Of a DNA stretch of 64,000 nt, positions 45,188 to 54,350 are shown piece after piece; position 1 is the stretch's first letter, and each line of letters begins with the position of its first letter. This stretch comes from CAXYVX01 sp049297855. Its GTDB lineage: Bacteria > Patescibacteriota > Saccharimonadia > Saccharimonadales > Saccharimonadaceae. The stretch is taken from NCBI GenBank assembly GCA_049297855.1, contig JBAQVB010000006.1, positions 1-64,000 on the forward strand. The letters run 5' to 3'. The translations under genes were made by a program, and so were the position numbers. The notes below the pieces were generated by a model that was not told where the DNA came from, ran no database searches, and was given only the letters and a program-made list of their open reading frames with translations.

Positions 45188-47236
45188 ATGGCACGGCCGG
45201 TCATCTTATCGAACGGTTCGCTCGCGGTGGGGCTCGACCAGTTCGGTCAAGTGCGTGATTTTTATTATCCCCACGTCGGCACCGAAAATCACGTCAGCCA
45301 ACGCATTTCTCCCTGGCGCATTGGAATTTTTGTTGATAACGCGATTAGTTGGCTCGATAACGGACAATGGAATTTTACGGACGGCTACGACCGGCCGACG
45401 CCACGTTATTGGTCCGACAAGGGCATTCCGCGCCTGATTGGAACGACGGCGGCACGTAATGACAATATAGGCATCGCAATCGAATTCGATGATTTCGTCG
45501 ACGTTGATATGAATATTTTTTCGCGCAATTTTCACGTTATCAATTTGCGTAACGAAACGCGTTCGGTCAAACTTTTCACGCATCAAGCGTTTTTGATCAG
45601 CGAATCAAATGACGGCCACGACACGGCGCAATTCGTTCCCGAAGACATGATTTTTGGCGACGCCAAAGATGTTTTTGATAACCACCACGAGGTGCAACCA
45701 ACTTGGTGCGGTAATGGCGTAATTTGTCATTATAAAGGACCGCGCGTTTTCATGATCGATGGACGAAACTTGCAAACCGGTGACGGTTTTGATTCATTCG
45801 CAATTGGTAACTACGGCGAGTTTCAGGAATCAGGACGCTACACGCAAACCTTTCGTGACGGCGTTTGGCGCGATGCCGAAGACGGTCAATTGTCGCGCAA
45901 CCCAGTCGAACGCCTCGCCACCGATTCAGTGTTGGAATTCGATTTCAATATCACCGGTAACGATTCGGCGCGCGCTCACTACGCGGTGGCGGCGGGGAAA
46001 ACCTTTGCGAAAACCGCAGATACACTCGCTGGATTTCGTTCCGCCACGATCAGCAGTCGACTAGTTGCAACCAATAACTTTTGGCGCGATTGGATTCGGC
46101 CGGCCGTCACGTTTGTTAGTGCGCGTTTGCCCGAAAATTATCACGAAACTTTTTTGCGCGCCTTACTCGTCGCCAAATCCCACGTCTCACGTAGCGGTGC
46201 CGTCATCGCCGCGCTTGATACGGGAATGTTGGACATCACGCGCGACGCTTACGTTGATTGTTGGCCACGCGATGCAGCGAACATATTGACGCCGTTTTTG
46301 GAAGTTGGTCTGTATGACGAATTATTATCGTTTTTCACTTTTGCACAAAAAGTCATCACACCACAAGGTTTTTTCTGGCAAATGTATCGCGCAGACGCCC
46401 AAACCGGACCGAGTTCCCATGCCTTCATGGCGGATCCTAAAGGCGGATTTTTGTTACCGATTCAGACCGATGAAACGGCGGCTGTGCTCCAATTATTATC
46501 AAAAACTTTGCAAAAAACGAAAGCGCGCGCGTCGCTATTCGAAAAATTTAAACCGTTTTATGATCATTTGGCGGTCCAAATGGCGGATTTTTTGTGCGAT
46601 TATGTCGAGACTGATGATTTGCCAAAACCGAGTTATGAATTATGGGAAGTGGCGCTCGAGACGACCTTATTCACCACTGGACTAACTATAGCGGCCTTGT
46701 CGGGAGCGTCCGAATGCGCCGAACTTTTTGGTGATCACGATCACGCCAAACGTTGGTTGGAAGTCGCGCGCAAAATGCATGATGCGGCTAACCAAAAGTT
46801 TTGGAATAATAAACGACAATATTTTTATCGTGGTTTTCGCGTCGACGGACAAGCCGATGATACGATCGACATCGCCAGTTTGCACGGCGCGGAGCTCGGT
46901 AAAATCGGGAACACGGCAACGGCGTATCACACTTTCTGCCAACGTTTCGGCATTACAGACGATCAAGTTCACGCGCCGCGTTTTGAAAATGATGACTACC
47001 ACGGCTTTGAAAATCCGTGGTTCATTGCCAGTTTTTGGTTAGCGGAAAGCGAATCTGCCAACGCAAAATTCACGAGAAATTCATTAGGATTTGCTAAATC
47101 ATATCTCAATCGATACAACGTGCTAAGTGAGCAATTGACGCGTGGCGACCTTAAACCAATCGATCCAGCGCCACTGGCCTGGAGTCAGGGCGAATTTATG
47201 ACCGCAATGTTAAAAGCGTTCAATAAACCAGTTTAA
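45188..47236 (+). CDS. GH15-family glucoamylase-like glycoside hydrolase
   Basis: 682 residues, no signal peptide, so cytoplasmic. The N-terminal beta-sandwich (about 1-300) starts with LSNGSLAVGLDQFGQVRDFYYP. The (alpha/alpha)6 barrel has DCWPRDAA near 357, the acid-residue region SYELWEV (Glu484/Glu487) and the base Glu669 in PLAWSQGEF. These fit GH15, which releases glucose from alpha-glucans or trehalose. AAAGGAAATCA precedes the ATG. With the GH57 and glycosyltransferase genes at 49954-52621 it suggests an intracellular glucan cycle. Confidence 0.9.
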   Translation: MARPVILSNGSLAVGLDQFGQVRDFYYPHVGTENHVSQRISPWRIGIFVDNAISWLDNGQWNFTDGYDRPTPRYWSDKGIPRLIGTTAARNDNIGIAIEFDDFVDVDMNIFSRNFHVINLRNETRSVKLFTHQAFLISESNDGHDTAQFVPEDMIFGDAKDVFDNHHEVQPTWCGNGVICHYKGPRVFMIDGRNLQTGDGFDSFAIGNYGEFQESGRYTQTFRDGVWRDAEDGQLSRNPVERLATDSVLEFDFNITGNDSARAHYAVAAGKTFAKTADTLAGFRSATISSRLVATNNFWRDWIRPAVTFVSARLPENYHETFLRALLVAKSHVSRSGAVIAALDTGMLDITRDAYVDCWPRDAANILTPFLEVGLYDELLSFFTFAQKVITPQGFFWQMYRADAQTGPSSHAFMADPKGGFLLPIQTDETAAVLQLLSKTLQKTKARASLFEKFKPFYDHLAVQMADFLCDYVETDDLPKPSYELWEVALETTLFTTGLTIAALSGASECAELFGDHDHAKRWLEVARKMHDAANQKFWNNKRQYFYRGFRVDGQADDTIDIASLHGAELGKIGNTATAYHTFCQRFGITDDQVHAPRFENDDYHGFENPWFIASFWLAESESANAKFTRNSLGFAKSYLNRYNVLSEQLTRGDLKPIDPAPLAWSQGEFMTAMLKAFNKPV

Positions 47237-47249
47237 ATCCAGCGGAGCG

Positions 47250-47906
47250 TTAAATCCGAGCACGACGCGGTTGTTTAATATGTGTGCGTTTGCCATGCGC
47301 GAGAATATCTCGCGCGATTTTGTGGTACTTGGCGGCGCGTTCGGGCTGGTCGTTATGCTCTAAGGCATCCGCGAAAATATTGATCGATTCCGGGTTCGGC
47401 TCCAAGCGCACGGCTTCTTCCAGCTCTGTTAACATTTTGGCAGTTTGGCCTGTCGCTTCCAGAACTTTAGCATAGGCGATGTGCCGACTGGCCACGTCGT
47501 TCTCCAATTTTAGCGCCTGCTCAAACGCCAGTTCGGCTTTGGCTAAATTGCCCGATTCGTAATAAATCAGACCGACATTATGGAGCGACGACGCACTCGG
47601 CTCCAGACTCTGCGCAATTTCAAAACACTCAATGGCGTCACTCAAGTTTTTCTGTTTGGCGTACAATACGCCGAGCCGATTATAAGCTCGCGCATCGCGC
47701 TCATCGACGCGCAAAATAGTTAATAGTGCCTTTTCGGCGTGTAAATATTTTTTATCCTTGATGGCGTTGCGCGAAATATCCCACAGCTTGTCCAATTGAA
47801 CCGCGAAACGGGACGAGGATCCAGGCGCAGTAATGCGCGGTCGCCACAATAAAACCGCTGCCCCCAATACTGCAACTAAAATAATACCTAACATTGCGTT
47901 CCCCAT
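47250..47906 (-). CDS. Membrane-anchored TPR protein
   Basis: 214-218 residues. One N-terminal helix (MLGIILVAVLGAAVLLW) is followed by about four tetratricopeptide repeats from residue 48 (KYLHAEKALLTIL, ARAYNRLGVLYAKQ, SLHNVGLIYYESGNLAKAE). The TPR face is cytoplasmic or external depending on topology. ATG 47906 overlaps the -10 box, so ATG 47894 may be the real start. Function unknown; TPRs usually scaffold complexes. Confidence 0.85.
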   Translation of the reverse strand: MGNAMLGIILVAVLGAAVLLWRPRITAPGSSSRFAVQLDKLWDISRNAIKDKKYLHAEKALLTILRVDERDARAYNRLGVLYAKQKNLSDAIECFEIAQSLEPSASSLHNVGLIYYESGNLAKAELAFEQALKLENDVASRHIAYAKVLEATGQTAKMLTELEEAVRLEPNPESINIFADALEHNDQPERAAKYHKIARDILAHGKRTHIKQPRRARI

Positions 47907-47932
47907 TGTATCATTTTGTGACAGCTATTCAA
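47905..47932 (-). promoter_or_regulatory. Promoter of TPR protein gene
   Basis: Minus strand: TTGAAT (47932-47927), 16 bases, extended -10 TG-A-TACAAT ending at 47905. It lies over the stop of the upstream gene. Confidence 0.5.
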
Positions 47933-48785
47933 AGTTGACCGCGAGCGCCAGTAACTGCGCCTTTAGGTTCGCGTTCATTGCCAAATGATCGAGGGTTGTA
48001 GCAATCATTTCCGCGTCGTGCGAGACCGATTGCGATCGTTGCGTCGCCGTCATAAGCAAAATTTTAGCCAGGTTATTTAGCAAATTCGTCGCCTGATCAC
48101 GTTCACTTAGCTGACCGATTACGTCAAGTCGCGTGTCCGCCCCACCGGCAAAAAATTCGCGCGCCATCGTAAAGGCGCGCGACTGGTCGCGAAAATAAAC
48201 TTCGTCAGTCAACAGCCGTGTCGCTTCGGCCGGCAAGTTAGCGGCTAAAAATTTAATCTGCGCCAGCTTTTGAGCAGTTGGTTGACGAAATTGAGCTGGC
48301 ATCCGCGCTCGTAAATTAGTTGTTAAATCTTCAAATTTAATTGCTGCTGGCATAATTTCAATATGTGCCACTCGCGAAAAAATAGTCATCGGCAGGGCAG
48401 TTGGACGATGCGACGTTAGAATAAAAAATAAATTTTGCCCCGGTTCTTCCAGCGTTTTTAGGAAAACTTCGGTGGTGGAATTAGTCATTTGATCCGCTTC
48501 GTCGATGACCACTACCAATTTTTGAGTGCGCCGATTGCGCGAAATTTTAACGATTGAGCGAATGTCATCGACGTTAATGTTGAAAGTTTTTTGTTTGTCG
48601 TGTTGCACGGGGGCGATGACTATGGTCTGGCTCATCCCAGCTAGCACACAGCCAAGCGTTCGTGCAATCGTTGACAGACCGACGCCAACCGGACCACTCA
48701 AGAGCAACGACTGCACCGGCTGACGTTGATTCGCTTCTAATGCCCGTCGCGATTGGTCGTTCAAAATTAGCTGATCCCAACTCAT
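47925..48785 (-). CDS. DNA polymerase III delta-prime-like clamp-loader subunit
   Basis: 286 residues with an AAA+ core: GPVGVGLST at the Walker A position (Lys replaced by Leu, so probably no ATP hydrolysis), VVVIDEADQM as Walker B, FLKTLEEPGQNLFFILTS and the SRVAHIE region. Loss of the P-loop Lys is known for delta-prime. The C-terminal third is helical. It overlaps the pseudouridine synthase gene by four bases. Confidence 0.82.
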   Translation of the reverse strand: MSWDQLILNDQSRRALEANQRQPVQSLLLSGPVGVGLSTIARTLGCVLAGMSQTIVIAPVQHDKQKTFNINVDDIRSIVKISRNRRTQKLVVVIDEADQMTNSTTEVFLKTLEEPGQNLFFILTSHRPTALPMTIFSRVAHIEIMPAAIKFEDLTTNLRARMPAQFRQPTAQKLAQIKFLAANLPAEATRLLTDEVYFRDQSRAFTMAREFFAGGADTRLDVIGQLSERDQATNLLNNLAKILLMTATQRSQSVSHDAEMIATTLDHLAMNANLKAQLLALAVNFE

Positions 48786-49927
48786 ATCGTCAGCTCACCG
48801 CTTAGTTTAGCTAAATCAAATGCTGGATCACGTCGATGAATTTCCGCTTTAAAATCGTCAGGTAAGGGCGCCACAAAAGTTCGTCGTACGTTTATGCCAT
48901 TGTCGTCGGGAATGGTGATTTCCAGTTGCGCAGCGTGTAAAAACAAGCGCGATTTAAGGCGATCCGATTCAGTCAGACTGGCGTATTTTTTGGCGAATTT
49001 TTCGTTATAAATCGGGTCTCCAGCGATCGGGGCATCGATGTAACTGAGGTGAACGCGTAGTTGGTGCGTGCGCCCCGTGGTCGGCCTTAGCTCAACCAGC
49101 CCGCCACCATCCATAAAATGCGCCAAAGTGTTATATTCGGTCAACGCCGATTTTCCACTCGCATCAACCCGAAAAGTTGACGGCAACTTGGGATTACGTC
49201 CAATCGGCAAATCAATTTTGGCGTGGTCAATTTTTGGCGCCCGATCAACAATTGCCAAATAGGTTTTATGCGCTTTGCGATCCTGGAACTGTTTTTGTAA
49301 CAGATGCGCCGCCACCGAGTTTTTCGCCAAAATTAGCACGCCGCTGGTCGCGCGATCCAGCCGATGCACTATACCGGGACGATTTGATTTAGTTTTGGCA
49401 AAAATTTCGTCAACATTCGGTTCTTCATTGTTCGACGTGGACTCGTCATCTATCTTTTCGTCATAGTGCGCCGATTGATTCGCCATAATTTTAGATTTTG
49501 CAAAGTCAGCCACCGTAAATTCATCATTCAAAGCGCCTTTGCTGTGCGTTAAAATTCCCGCCGGTTTATTAATTACAATTACTTTGTGATTTTCAAAAAT
49601 TACGTTATTCTCAAAATCCTTAATTTCGTCGATAAAAGTGAGCGCATGTGGCATAAAAAATTGCACGTCATCAGTCTCTTTCACGCGATATGTAGGATCA
49701 ATTTGGTGTTTACCGTTAATTTCCACGCGATTATTGGCGATCAGTTTTTGGAATATGGCTCGCGAGATGTCCGGATTTTCGTCCGCTAAAAATTTGTCTA
49801 ATCGACGCGATTGAAACGGCACGACCTCGCCGCTAGCAATTTTGTCATTCAACTCGCGCGCCTCATCACGACTTTTTTTGCGCGCCAAAGCATCACGGCG
49901 AACCTTTTCCGCATATCTTTTCTTCAT
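48782..49927 (-). CDS. RluA/RluD-family pseudouridine synthase
   Basis: 381 residues. A charged N-terminal helix (about 1-35) is followed by an S4 domain (SRRLDKFLADENPDISRA) and the catalytic domain: INKPAGILTHSK, HRLDRATSGVLIL with the catalytic Asp, and GRTHQLRVHLSYI. The insertion around 150-180 is acidic. TATAAT (49942-49937, minus) lies ten bases before the ATG without a ribosome binding site. Confidence 0.92.
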   Translation of the reverse strand: MKKRYAEKVRRDALARKKSRDEARELNDKIASGEVVPFQSRRLDKFLADENPDISRAIFQKLIANNRVEINGKHQIDPTYRVKETDDVQFFMPHALTFIDEIKDFENNVIFENHKVIVINKPAGILTHSKGALNDEFTVADFAKSKIMANQSAHYDEKIDDESTSNNEEPNVDEIFAKTKSNRPGIVHRLDRATSGVLILAKNSVAAHLLQKQFQDRKAHKTYLAIVDRAPKIDHAKIDLPIGRNPKLPSTFRVDASGKSALTEYNTLAHFMDGGGLVELRPTTGRTHQLRVHLSYIDAPIAGDPIYNEKFAKKYASLTESDRLKSRLFLHAAQLEITIPDDNGINVRRTFVAPLPDDFKAEIHRRDPAFDLAKLSGELTI

Positions 49928-49953
49928 TATGATTCCATTATAACAGAGGACGT

Positions 49954-51255
49954 TTATTTGCCCGAATCGGCCAACAGCCGATAACGCACATCACGCAACA
50001 CGTTCATATAGTAGATAAATGCATCATATGGCGAATCATAAGGTGAAAAATAAGCGTGCACATCGCCGTCATTCCAATATTTCGTGCTCATAAAGTAGGG
50101 CGTATCGGAGGCCGACAGCCAGCGCCAATCGCGAATCAAATCCAAATCGCCGGTCGCCAAAATCGCCCCCGTTAAATCATACAGATAACGTTGGGACTCC
50201 TGCTGCATACGGTTGCCGAGCCAGGCCGACAGATCGCGCTCACTGTCCGCCCAAGTCGTAGTGCGCGGGAAATCAATCGCTTCGGTCGCCGGATAATCCC
50301 GCGCCGCGCCGGAAATCGTCGCAAAAGTATGATTCGGCCGCCTTTTCCATTCGCGCAAAGTATTAGCGAACAGATCAAAAATCCCGGTATCCGCCCACAC
50401 GTTTTCGCCAAAGGTTTCAAAGTCCATGAACAAATTAACCACCGGACCGTCGGCCGCATCCAACCATGACGTATACTTGCCAGCCGTCAGCGGCCACTCT
50501 TTCCATTGGCGATCACCCATGCGAAAGGCTAGATCGTCACTTAGTTTATAGTTTTTCATCAACAACTTTGTGAAATCCGTGCCAACTGGTTTGTAAACAA
50601 AATTCGGCGAGCGCCAGCCCAAAACCGGTTCCCAGCCCTCAGCTAAAACGGCGCGATAGTGTTGTTGGTTAGCCCAGCCGCCCAACTCGTTATTATAGGC
50701 CAGCTCAGTATTGCGAAAACTAGTCGGCGTGTATTCAGGACCGAAAATTTGTCGAATTTTGTCGGCGTGCATTTTGACTTGCCGCTCGAATTCTTCGCGA
50801 TGGAAGAAAAAAGCTAATGAATGATAATAAGTCTCGCCTAAAATCTCCACACGCCCGGTCGACACAATATCACGAAACGCGTCCAGTACCTCTGGCGCAA
50901 AGTATTCGGCCTGCTCGATAAAGGTGCCTGTAATCGATAGGGAAATCCGGAAATCCGGAATTTCGCGCAATAATTTCGCCAACAGCTTGGTCATTGGTAA
51001 ATAGGATTTTTCGGCCACTTTACGGAAAATCTTGCCGTTATCCGCACCAAATTTGCCACCAATATGCCAATAGTTGTGATCATAGCCAGTTTCAAAGGCA
51101 GAATATGGCCGCAGTCGCCACGGCTGGTGAACGTGCAAATATAAGACCAGAGATTTTTGCCCGGTCAGATGTTCGGCTCGAGCATTACGCTCAACCCGAT
51201 CACGCAGCGCACGCTCAGCCGCCATTAAATCACCAACGCTCACTAGCTCAGGCAT
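49954..51255 (-). CDS. GH57-family alpha-glucanase (amylase-like)
   Basis: 433 residues, cytoplasmic. GH57 motifs: HVHQPWR (41-47), GETYYH, the nucleophile Glu184 in FRNTELAYNN and the acid Asp278 in FMDFETFGE. The family hydrolyses or rearranges alpha-1,4/1,6-glucans. ATG 51255 stands six bases behind GGAGGGA; a longer frame reaching 51321 runs through the upstream gene. It overlaps the glycosyltransferase gene by eight bases, so the two are coupled. Confidence 0.9.
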   Translation of the reverse strand: MPELVSVGDLMAAERALRDRVERNARAEHLTGQKSLVLYLHVHQPWRLRPYSAFETGYDHNYWHIGGKFGADNGKIFRKVAEKSYLPMTKLLAKLLREIPDFRISLSITGTFIEQAEYFAPEVLDAFRDIVSTGRVEILGETYYHSLAFFFHREEFERQVKMHADKIRQIFGPEYTPTSFRNTELAYNNELGGWANQQHYRAVLAEGWEPVLGWRSPNFVYKPVGTDFTKLLMKNYKLSDDLAFRMGDRQWKEWPLTAGKYTSWLDAADGPVVNLFMDFETFGENVWADTGIFDLFANTLREWKRRPNHTFATISGAARDYPATEAIDFPRTTTWADSERDLSAWLGNRMQQESQRYLYDLTGAILATGDLDLIRDWRWLSASDTPYFMSTKYWNDGDVHAYFSPYDSPYDAFIYYMNVLRDVRYRLLADSGK

Positions 51256-52621
51256 ACTGTCCCTCCATTTTAATATCATATTGTTGGATACCGGTTGAAC
51301 TATGATTCGAGCCGTGCGCATAATCCGTCATAACGCGACCGTAATTTGCGAGCATTTTATCGGCCGCGTCGTCCCAGTTTTCATTCAAATATTCGCTTCT
51401 CACGTTGTCACGCAATTCGGATAATAATGCATCGGACATGGAAACGTTAATGATTTGATCCGCTAATTTGCGCGAATCCCAATAATCGAACCGCAACACG
51501 TGATGCAAGATTTCGCCAACGCCAGCGGTTTTAGATAATAAAATTGCCGTGCCGTAGTGCGCCGCTTCGAGTGGAGTTAAACCAAACGGCTCAGACACGC
51601 TTGGCAACACAAACATATCAGCCAATTGGTATAATTCACGCCACCGTTGTCCGCGTACGAACGGAAAGAAAATCACTCGATCCGAGATACCATGTGCCGC
51701 CGCCAACTCGATCAATTTGTCGCGATCCTCACCCGATCCGGAAATCAAAAATAACAGCCGCGGATTTTTCGCCAGAGCCAACTGAGCGGCGTCAAGCAGG
51801 TGTGTCAAACCCTTCATAATGGTCATTCTTCCCATATTAACCACAGTTTTATAGCCTAGCGCGCGCATTTTTTTCACATATTGATAATCATCCGTTGCCT
51901 CATAAATATCCGACAATTGGTCAGGATCAATCGCATTATGGACCACTTCAATTTTATCGGCCGGAATACCATATCGACGCACAATAACGTCCTTAGTTAA
52001 TTGCGACACGGCAAAAATTCGATCGGCCGCCACCAAACCTTGATATTCAATTTCGTGAATTAGCGGGTTACCAGGTTTGCCGCCCGCCCGCGCGAATTCC
52101 GTAGCGTGCACATGCACGATCAGCGGCCGATGAACCAACTGACGTGCCCGAATACCAGCCTCCATCGTTAACCAATCATGGGCGTGAATTACATCCGGCA
52201 ACTGACGTCGACGTGTGCCACGCGCACCATATAATTTACGAAACAGTCGCTCAACTTGATCCGCATATTTATGCGTCGCGCCAATAAAACCGGCGGTATA
52301 ATCACGAATATGTTCGCAGTCACGCGCTCCACAAATCGAACAGGTGCCACCATAGGCGCCCATCGCCACGTAATTACCATATTCATCAACCAACGGCAAC
52401 AAGTCATTAGCGGCAATCACATTCATTACCTGATTTGCTTCCTCATGTACAGCCGAGTAAGGCAAAATAAAATCAATATCGGCGCCTTTACGCGACAAGG
52501 ATTTGGCCATCTGCAGGCAAGCCGCACCCAAACCGCCACTATTGTATGGCGGCAATTCCCAGCCCAACATTGTCAAACGCAGCTTGTGTCCCTTGTTTCT
52601 GTCTTTATTATATGTTTTCAT
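51248..52621 (-). CDS. Glycogen-synthase-like glycosyltransferase (GT4/GT5)
   Basis: 457 residues with a GT-B fold. The N-terminus has MLGWELPPYNSGGLG, the glucan-synthase type glycine loop, then HAHDWLTMEAG and HVHATEFAR. The C-terminal domain has GRMTIMKGLTHLL and SVSEPFGLTPLEAA with the donor-binding Glu. An insertion CSICGARDCEH near residue 95 is unusual. It likely makes an alpha-glucan from a sugar nucleotide, in an operon with GH57. The start at 52621 follows AAAGG; the longer frame to 52870 would run into tRNA-Trp. Confidence 0.88.
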   Translation of the reverse strand: MKTYNKDRNKGHKLRLTMLGWELPPYNSGGLGAACLQMAKSLSRKGADIDFILPYSAVHEEANQVMNVIAANDLLPLVDEYGNYVAMGAYGGTCSICGARDCEHIRDYTAGFIGATHKYADQVERLFRKLYGARGTRRRQLPDVIHAHDWLTMEAGIRARQLVHRPLIVHVHATEFARAGGKPGNPLIHEIEYQGLVAADRIFAVSQLTKDVIVRRYGIPADKIEVVHNAIDPDQLSDIYEATDDYQYVKKMRALGYKTVVNMGRMTIMKGLTHLLDAAQLALAKNPRLLFLISGSGEDRDKLIELAAAHGISDRVIFFPFVRGQRWRELYQLADMFVLPSVSEPFGLTPLEAAHYGTAILLSKTAGVGEILHHVLRFDYWDSRKLADQIINVSMSDALLSELRDNVRSEYLNENWDDAADKMLANYGRVMTDYAHGSNHSSTGIQQYDIKMEGQYA

Positions 52622-52675
52622 CAAAAAGCCTTTACCTTTATTAATCCCCCACTTATTACGTAAATTGTCATAACC

Positions 52676-52704
52676 AATATAAACCATCATTTCATAAAAA
52701 ACAA
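52676..52704 (-). promoter_or_regulatory. Promoter of the glycosyltransferase-GH57 operon
   Basis: Minus strand: TTGTTT (52704-52699), 17 bases, -10 TATATT (52681-52676). Confidence 0.5.
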
Positions 52705-52748
52705 GCGTCAATTTTACCCGTTGTGGAAAACCTTTGCGCCGCATTTTG

Positions 52749-52757
52749 TGATAGAAT
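52749..52757 (+). promoter_or_regulatory. Extended -10 of tRNA-Trp
   Basis: TG-A-TAGAAT (52749-52757), nine bases before the tRNA 5' end. There is no clear -35 box. Confidence 0.5.
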
Positions 52758-52765
52758 ATAAATAT

Positions 52766-52841
52766 ACGGGCGTAGCTCAGTTGGTAGAGCACAGGTCTCC
52801 AAAACCTGGTGTCGGGGGTTCGAACCCCTCCGCCCGTGCCA
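52766..52841 (+). tRNA. tRNA-Trp (CCA anticodon)
   Basis: A 76-base cloverleaf. The acceptor ACGGGCG/CGCCCGT is perfect. The anticodon stem CAGGT/ACCTG encloses CTCCAAA with anticodon CCA. The T arm GGGGG TTCGAAC CCCTC is good. Discriminator G and CCA are encoded. Confidence 0.96.
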
Positions 52842-52854
52842 GAAACATAGGTGA

Positions 52855-52882
52855 TTGCAGTTTTGCTCATTTATGCTATAGT
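52855..52882 (+). promoter_or_regulatory. Promoter of the P-loop kinase gene
   Basis: TTGCAG (52855-52860), 16 bases, extended -10 TG-C-TATAGT (52874-52882). Confidence 0.55.
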
Positions 52883-52908
52883 TAATCAGTAGATGCACAG
52901 GAGGGGAA

Positions 52909-53535
52909 GTGAATAAACTAAATTTGAACCAGCCACTAGCCGTTGTGGTCGTCGGATTGCCAGGCGCGGGCAAGACGTTTTTTGCGGAACGTTTTGCAAC
53001 GATGTTTGGCGCCCCGGTCGTGAGTCGTGATCGAATTCGTTGGACGTTATTTGCCAATCACACTTATTCTGACAACGAAAACGCCATGGTCAATCAAGTG
53101 GCCGATTTATTTATAAATGAGATGTGGCGCTCTAAGCACACTTTTGTATTGGACGGCGGTTACGATCGCCACCAGACACGCGATCATTTAATCAGGCTAG
53201 CAAAAAAAGCTGGTTTTTATCCACTTGTGGTCGAGATTCAGTCCGGTGAACCAATATCGCAGGATCGTGCCACGCACCGCCGCGCCAAAAATCCAGATGA
53301 TAAATATAATCAATCTTTGTCGACGACGCAATTTGCGAAATTCAAAAACGATTACGAGGCGCCACGCTCCGGTCAGAACACCGTGGTCATCAGTGGCACC
53401 CACACAACGCAAACCCAATTACGAACGGTACTACAGAAAATCATCACACTGGAGAAAACGGCGACCACTGAGGAGAAACGAGTTGCTAGTAAAAATAACG
53501 CGTCGGGCGCAGCCAGCAAAGTTTTCATCCAATAA
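52909..53535 (+). CDS. P-loop kinase (AAA_33/zeta-like)
   Basis: 208 residues. Walker A VGLPGAGKT is at about 15-23, SRDRIRW follows at about 39-45, and VLDGGYD occurs where such kinases have their Walker B strand. The fold resembles small-molecule or zeta-toxin-type kinases, but no antitoxin gene is adjacent. The C-terminal 35 residues look disordered. The GTG start stands behind GGAGGGG. It overlaps the peptidase gene that follows. Confidence 0.8.
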   Translation: MNKLNLNQPLAVVVVGLPGAGKTFFAERFATMFGAPVVSRDRIRWTLFANHTYSDNENAMVNQVADLFINEMWRSKHTFVLDGGYDRHQTRDHLIRLAKKAGFYPLVVEIQSGEPISQDRATHRRAKNPDDKYNQSLSTTQFAKFKNDYEAPRSGQNTVVISGTHTTQTQLRTVLQKIITLEKTATTEEKRVASKNNASGAASKVFIQ

Positions 53536-54292
53536 CGCACCGCCGGATCAATCGATCTGTTGCGTTCAATACCGCATTTTAATCGCTAGCGCTCGTGCCA
53601 GTTCAATTTTACATGATGACGAATTCGGCGATATCGAGGTCAGGCGCGTGCGTGGCTCGATGCTGCGACTCAAAATTCAAACTAATGGCCAAATCGTGGC
53701 GCAATTGCCGCATTTCGTCTCGACACGCGAAGTCGTGAAATTACTGGAACGATCGCGGCCAAGTCTGCGTCAAAATCTCAAAGCCATGCCGACTAAAAAA
53801 AATTATCACGACAACGATACTATCGGTAAAAGTCATATTCTGCATTTACGCAGCAACGCGGTGCGCGATCACGTCATGGTCACAAAATCAGCCATCAACG
53901 TCGATCTGACGTCACGTACGTCTTCCGCCATTCGCGAACACCTGATCAAAGACGGTGTTGAAAAGGCTTTGCGCTTGGAAGCCAAAGCTTATTTACCGCG
54001 CCAACTGCGTTTTTGGGCGCTCAAATTTGCCGATCGTGGTATTCATTACGAGCGCGTCCAGTTCACGCACGCTAAAAGTCGCTGGGGTTCATGTAGCTCA
54101 ACGGGCACAATTTCGCTCAATATTATGCTGATGACGTTACCGCAAGATCTGATCGATTATGTGTTATTGCATGAGCTCAATCACACAATTCACATGGATC
54201 ACAGCGCGGCGTTTTGGGCCGAGCTAGAGGAAATTTGTCCCCACGCCAAACGTCGACGTAAACTAATGCGCCAATATTCGCCATATTTGTAA
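53483..54292 (+). CDS. YgjP-type (DUF45, M48-like) metallopeptidase
   Basis: 269 residues from TTG 53483, seven bases behind GAGGAG; a longer frame from 53225 lies wholly inside the kinase gene and is rejected. The core shows THAKSRWGSCSSTGTISLN and the zinc site HELNHTIHMDHSAAFW (HExxH-type). Family members are uncharacterised zinc proteases often linked with restriction or repair genes. It overlaps the kinase by 53 bases in another frame, so the two are likely coupled. Confidence 0.82.
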   Translation: MLVKITRRAQPAKFSSNNAPPDQSICCVQYRILIASARASSILHDDEFGDIEVRRVRGSMLRLKIQTNGQIVAQLPHFVSTREVVKLLERSRPSLRQNLKAMPTKKNYHDNDTIGKSHILHLRSNAVRDHVMVTKSAINVDLTSRTSSAIREHLIKDGVEKALRLEAKAYLPRQLRFWALKFADRGIHYERVQFTHAKSRWGSCSSTGTISLNIMLMTLPQDLIDYVLLHELNHTIHMDHSAAFWAELEEICPHAKRRRKLMRQYSPYL

Positions 54293-54350
54293 ATTTACGT
54301 TACAGCTAAAAGTGGCTTTACATAGTGAATGTGCTAAAATTGTTTGTATA

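Noticed and set aside
51256..52870. Longer N-termini for the GH57 and glycosyltransferase genes
   Set aside because: The extensions cross the neighbouring gene or tRNA-Trp, and good ribosome binding sites precede the internal starts at 51255 and 52621.
53225..53482. An extended YgjP-like protein starting inside the kinase gene
   Set aside because: The added part is a shadow of the kinase frame; TTG 53483 has a GAGGAG site.
52909..54292. A toxin-antitoxin pair (zeta-like kinase with partner)
   Set aside because: The following gene is a metallopeptidase with an HELNH site, not an antitoxin, and there is no small gene upstream.
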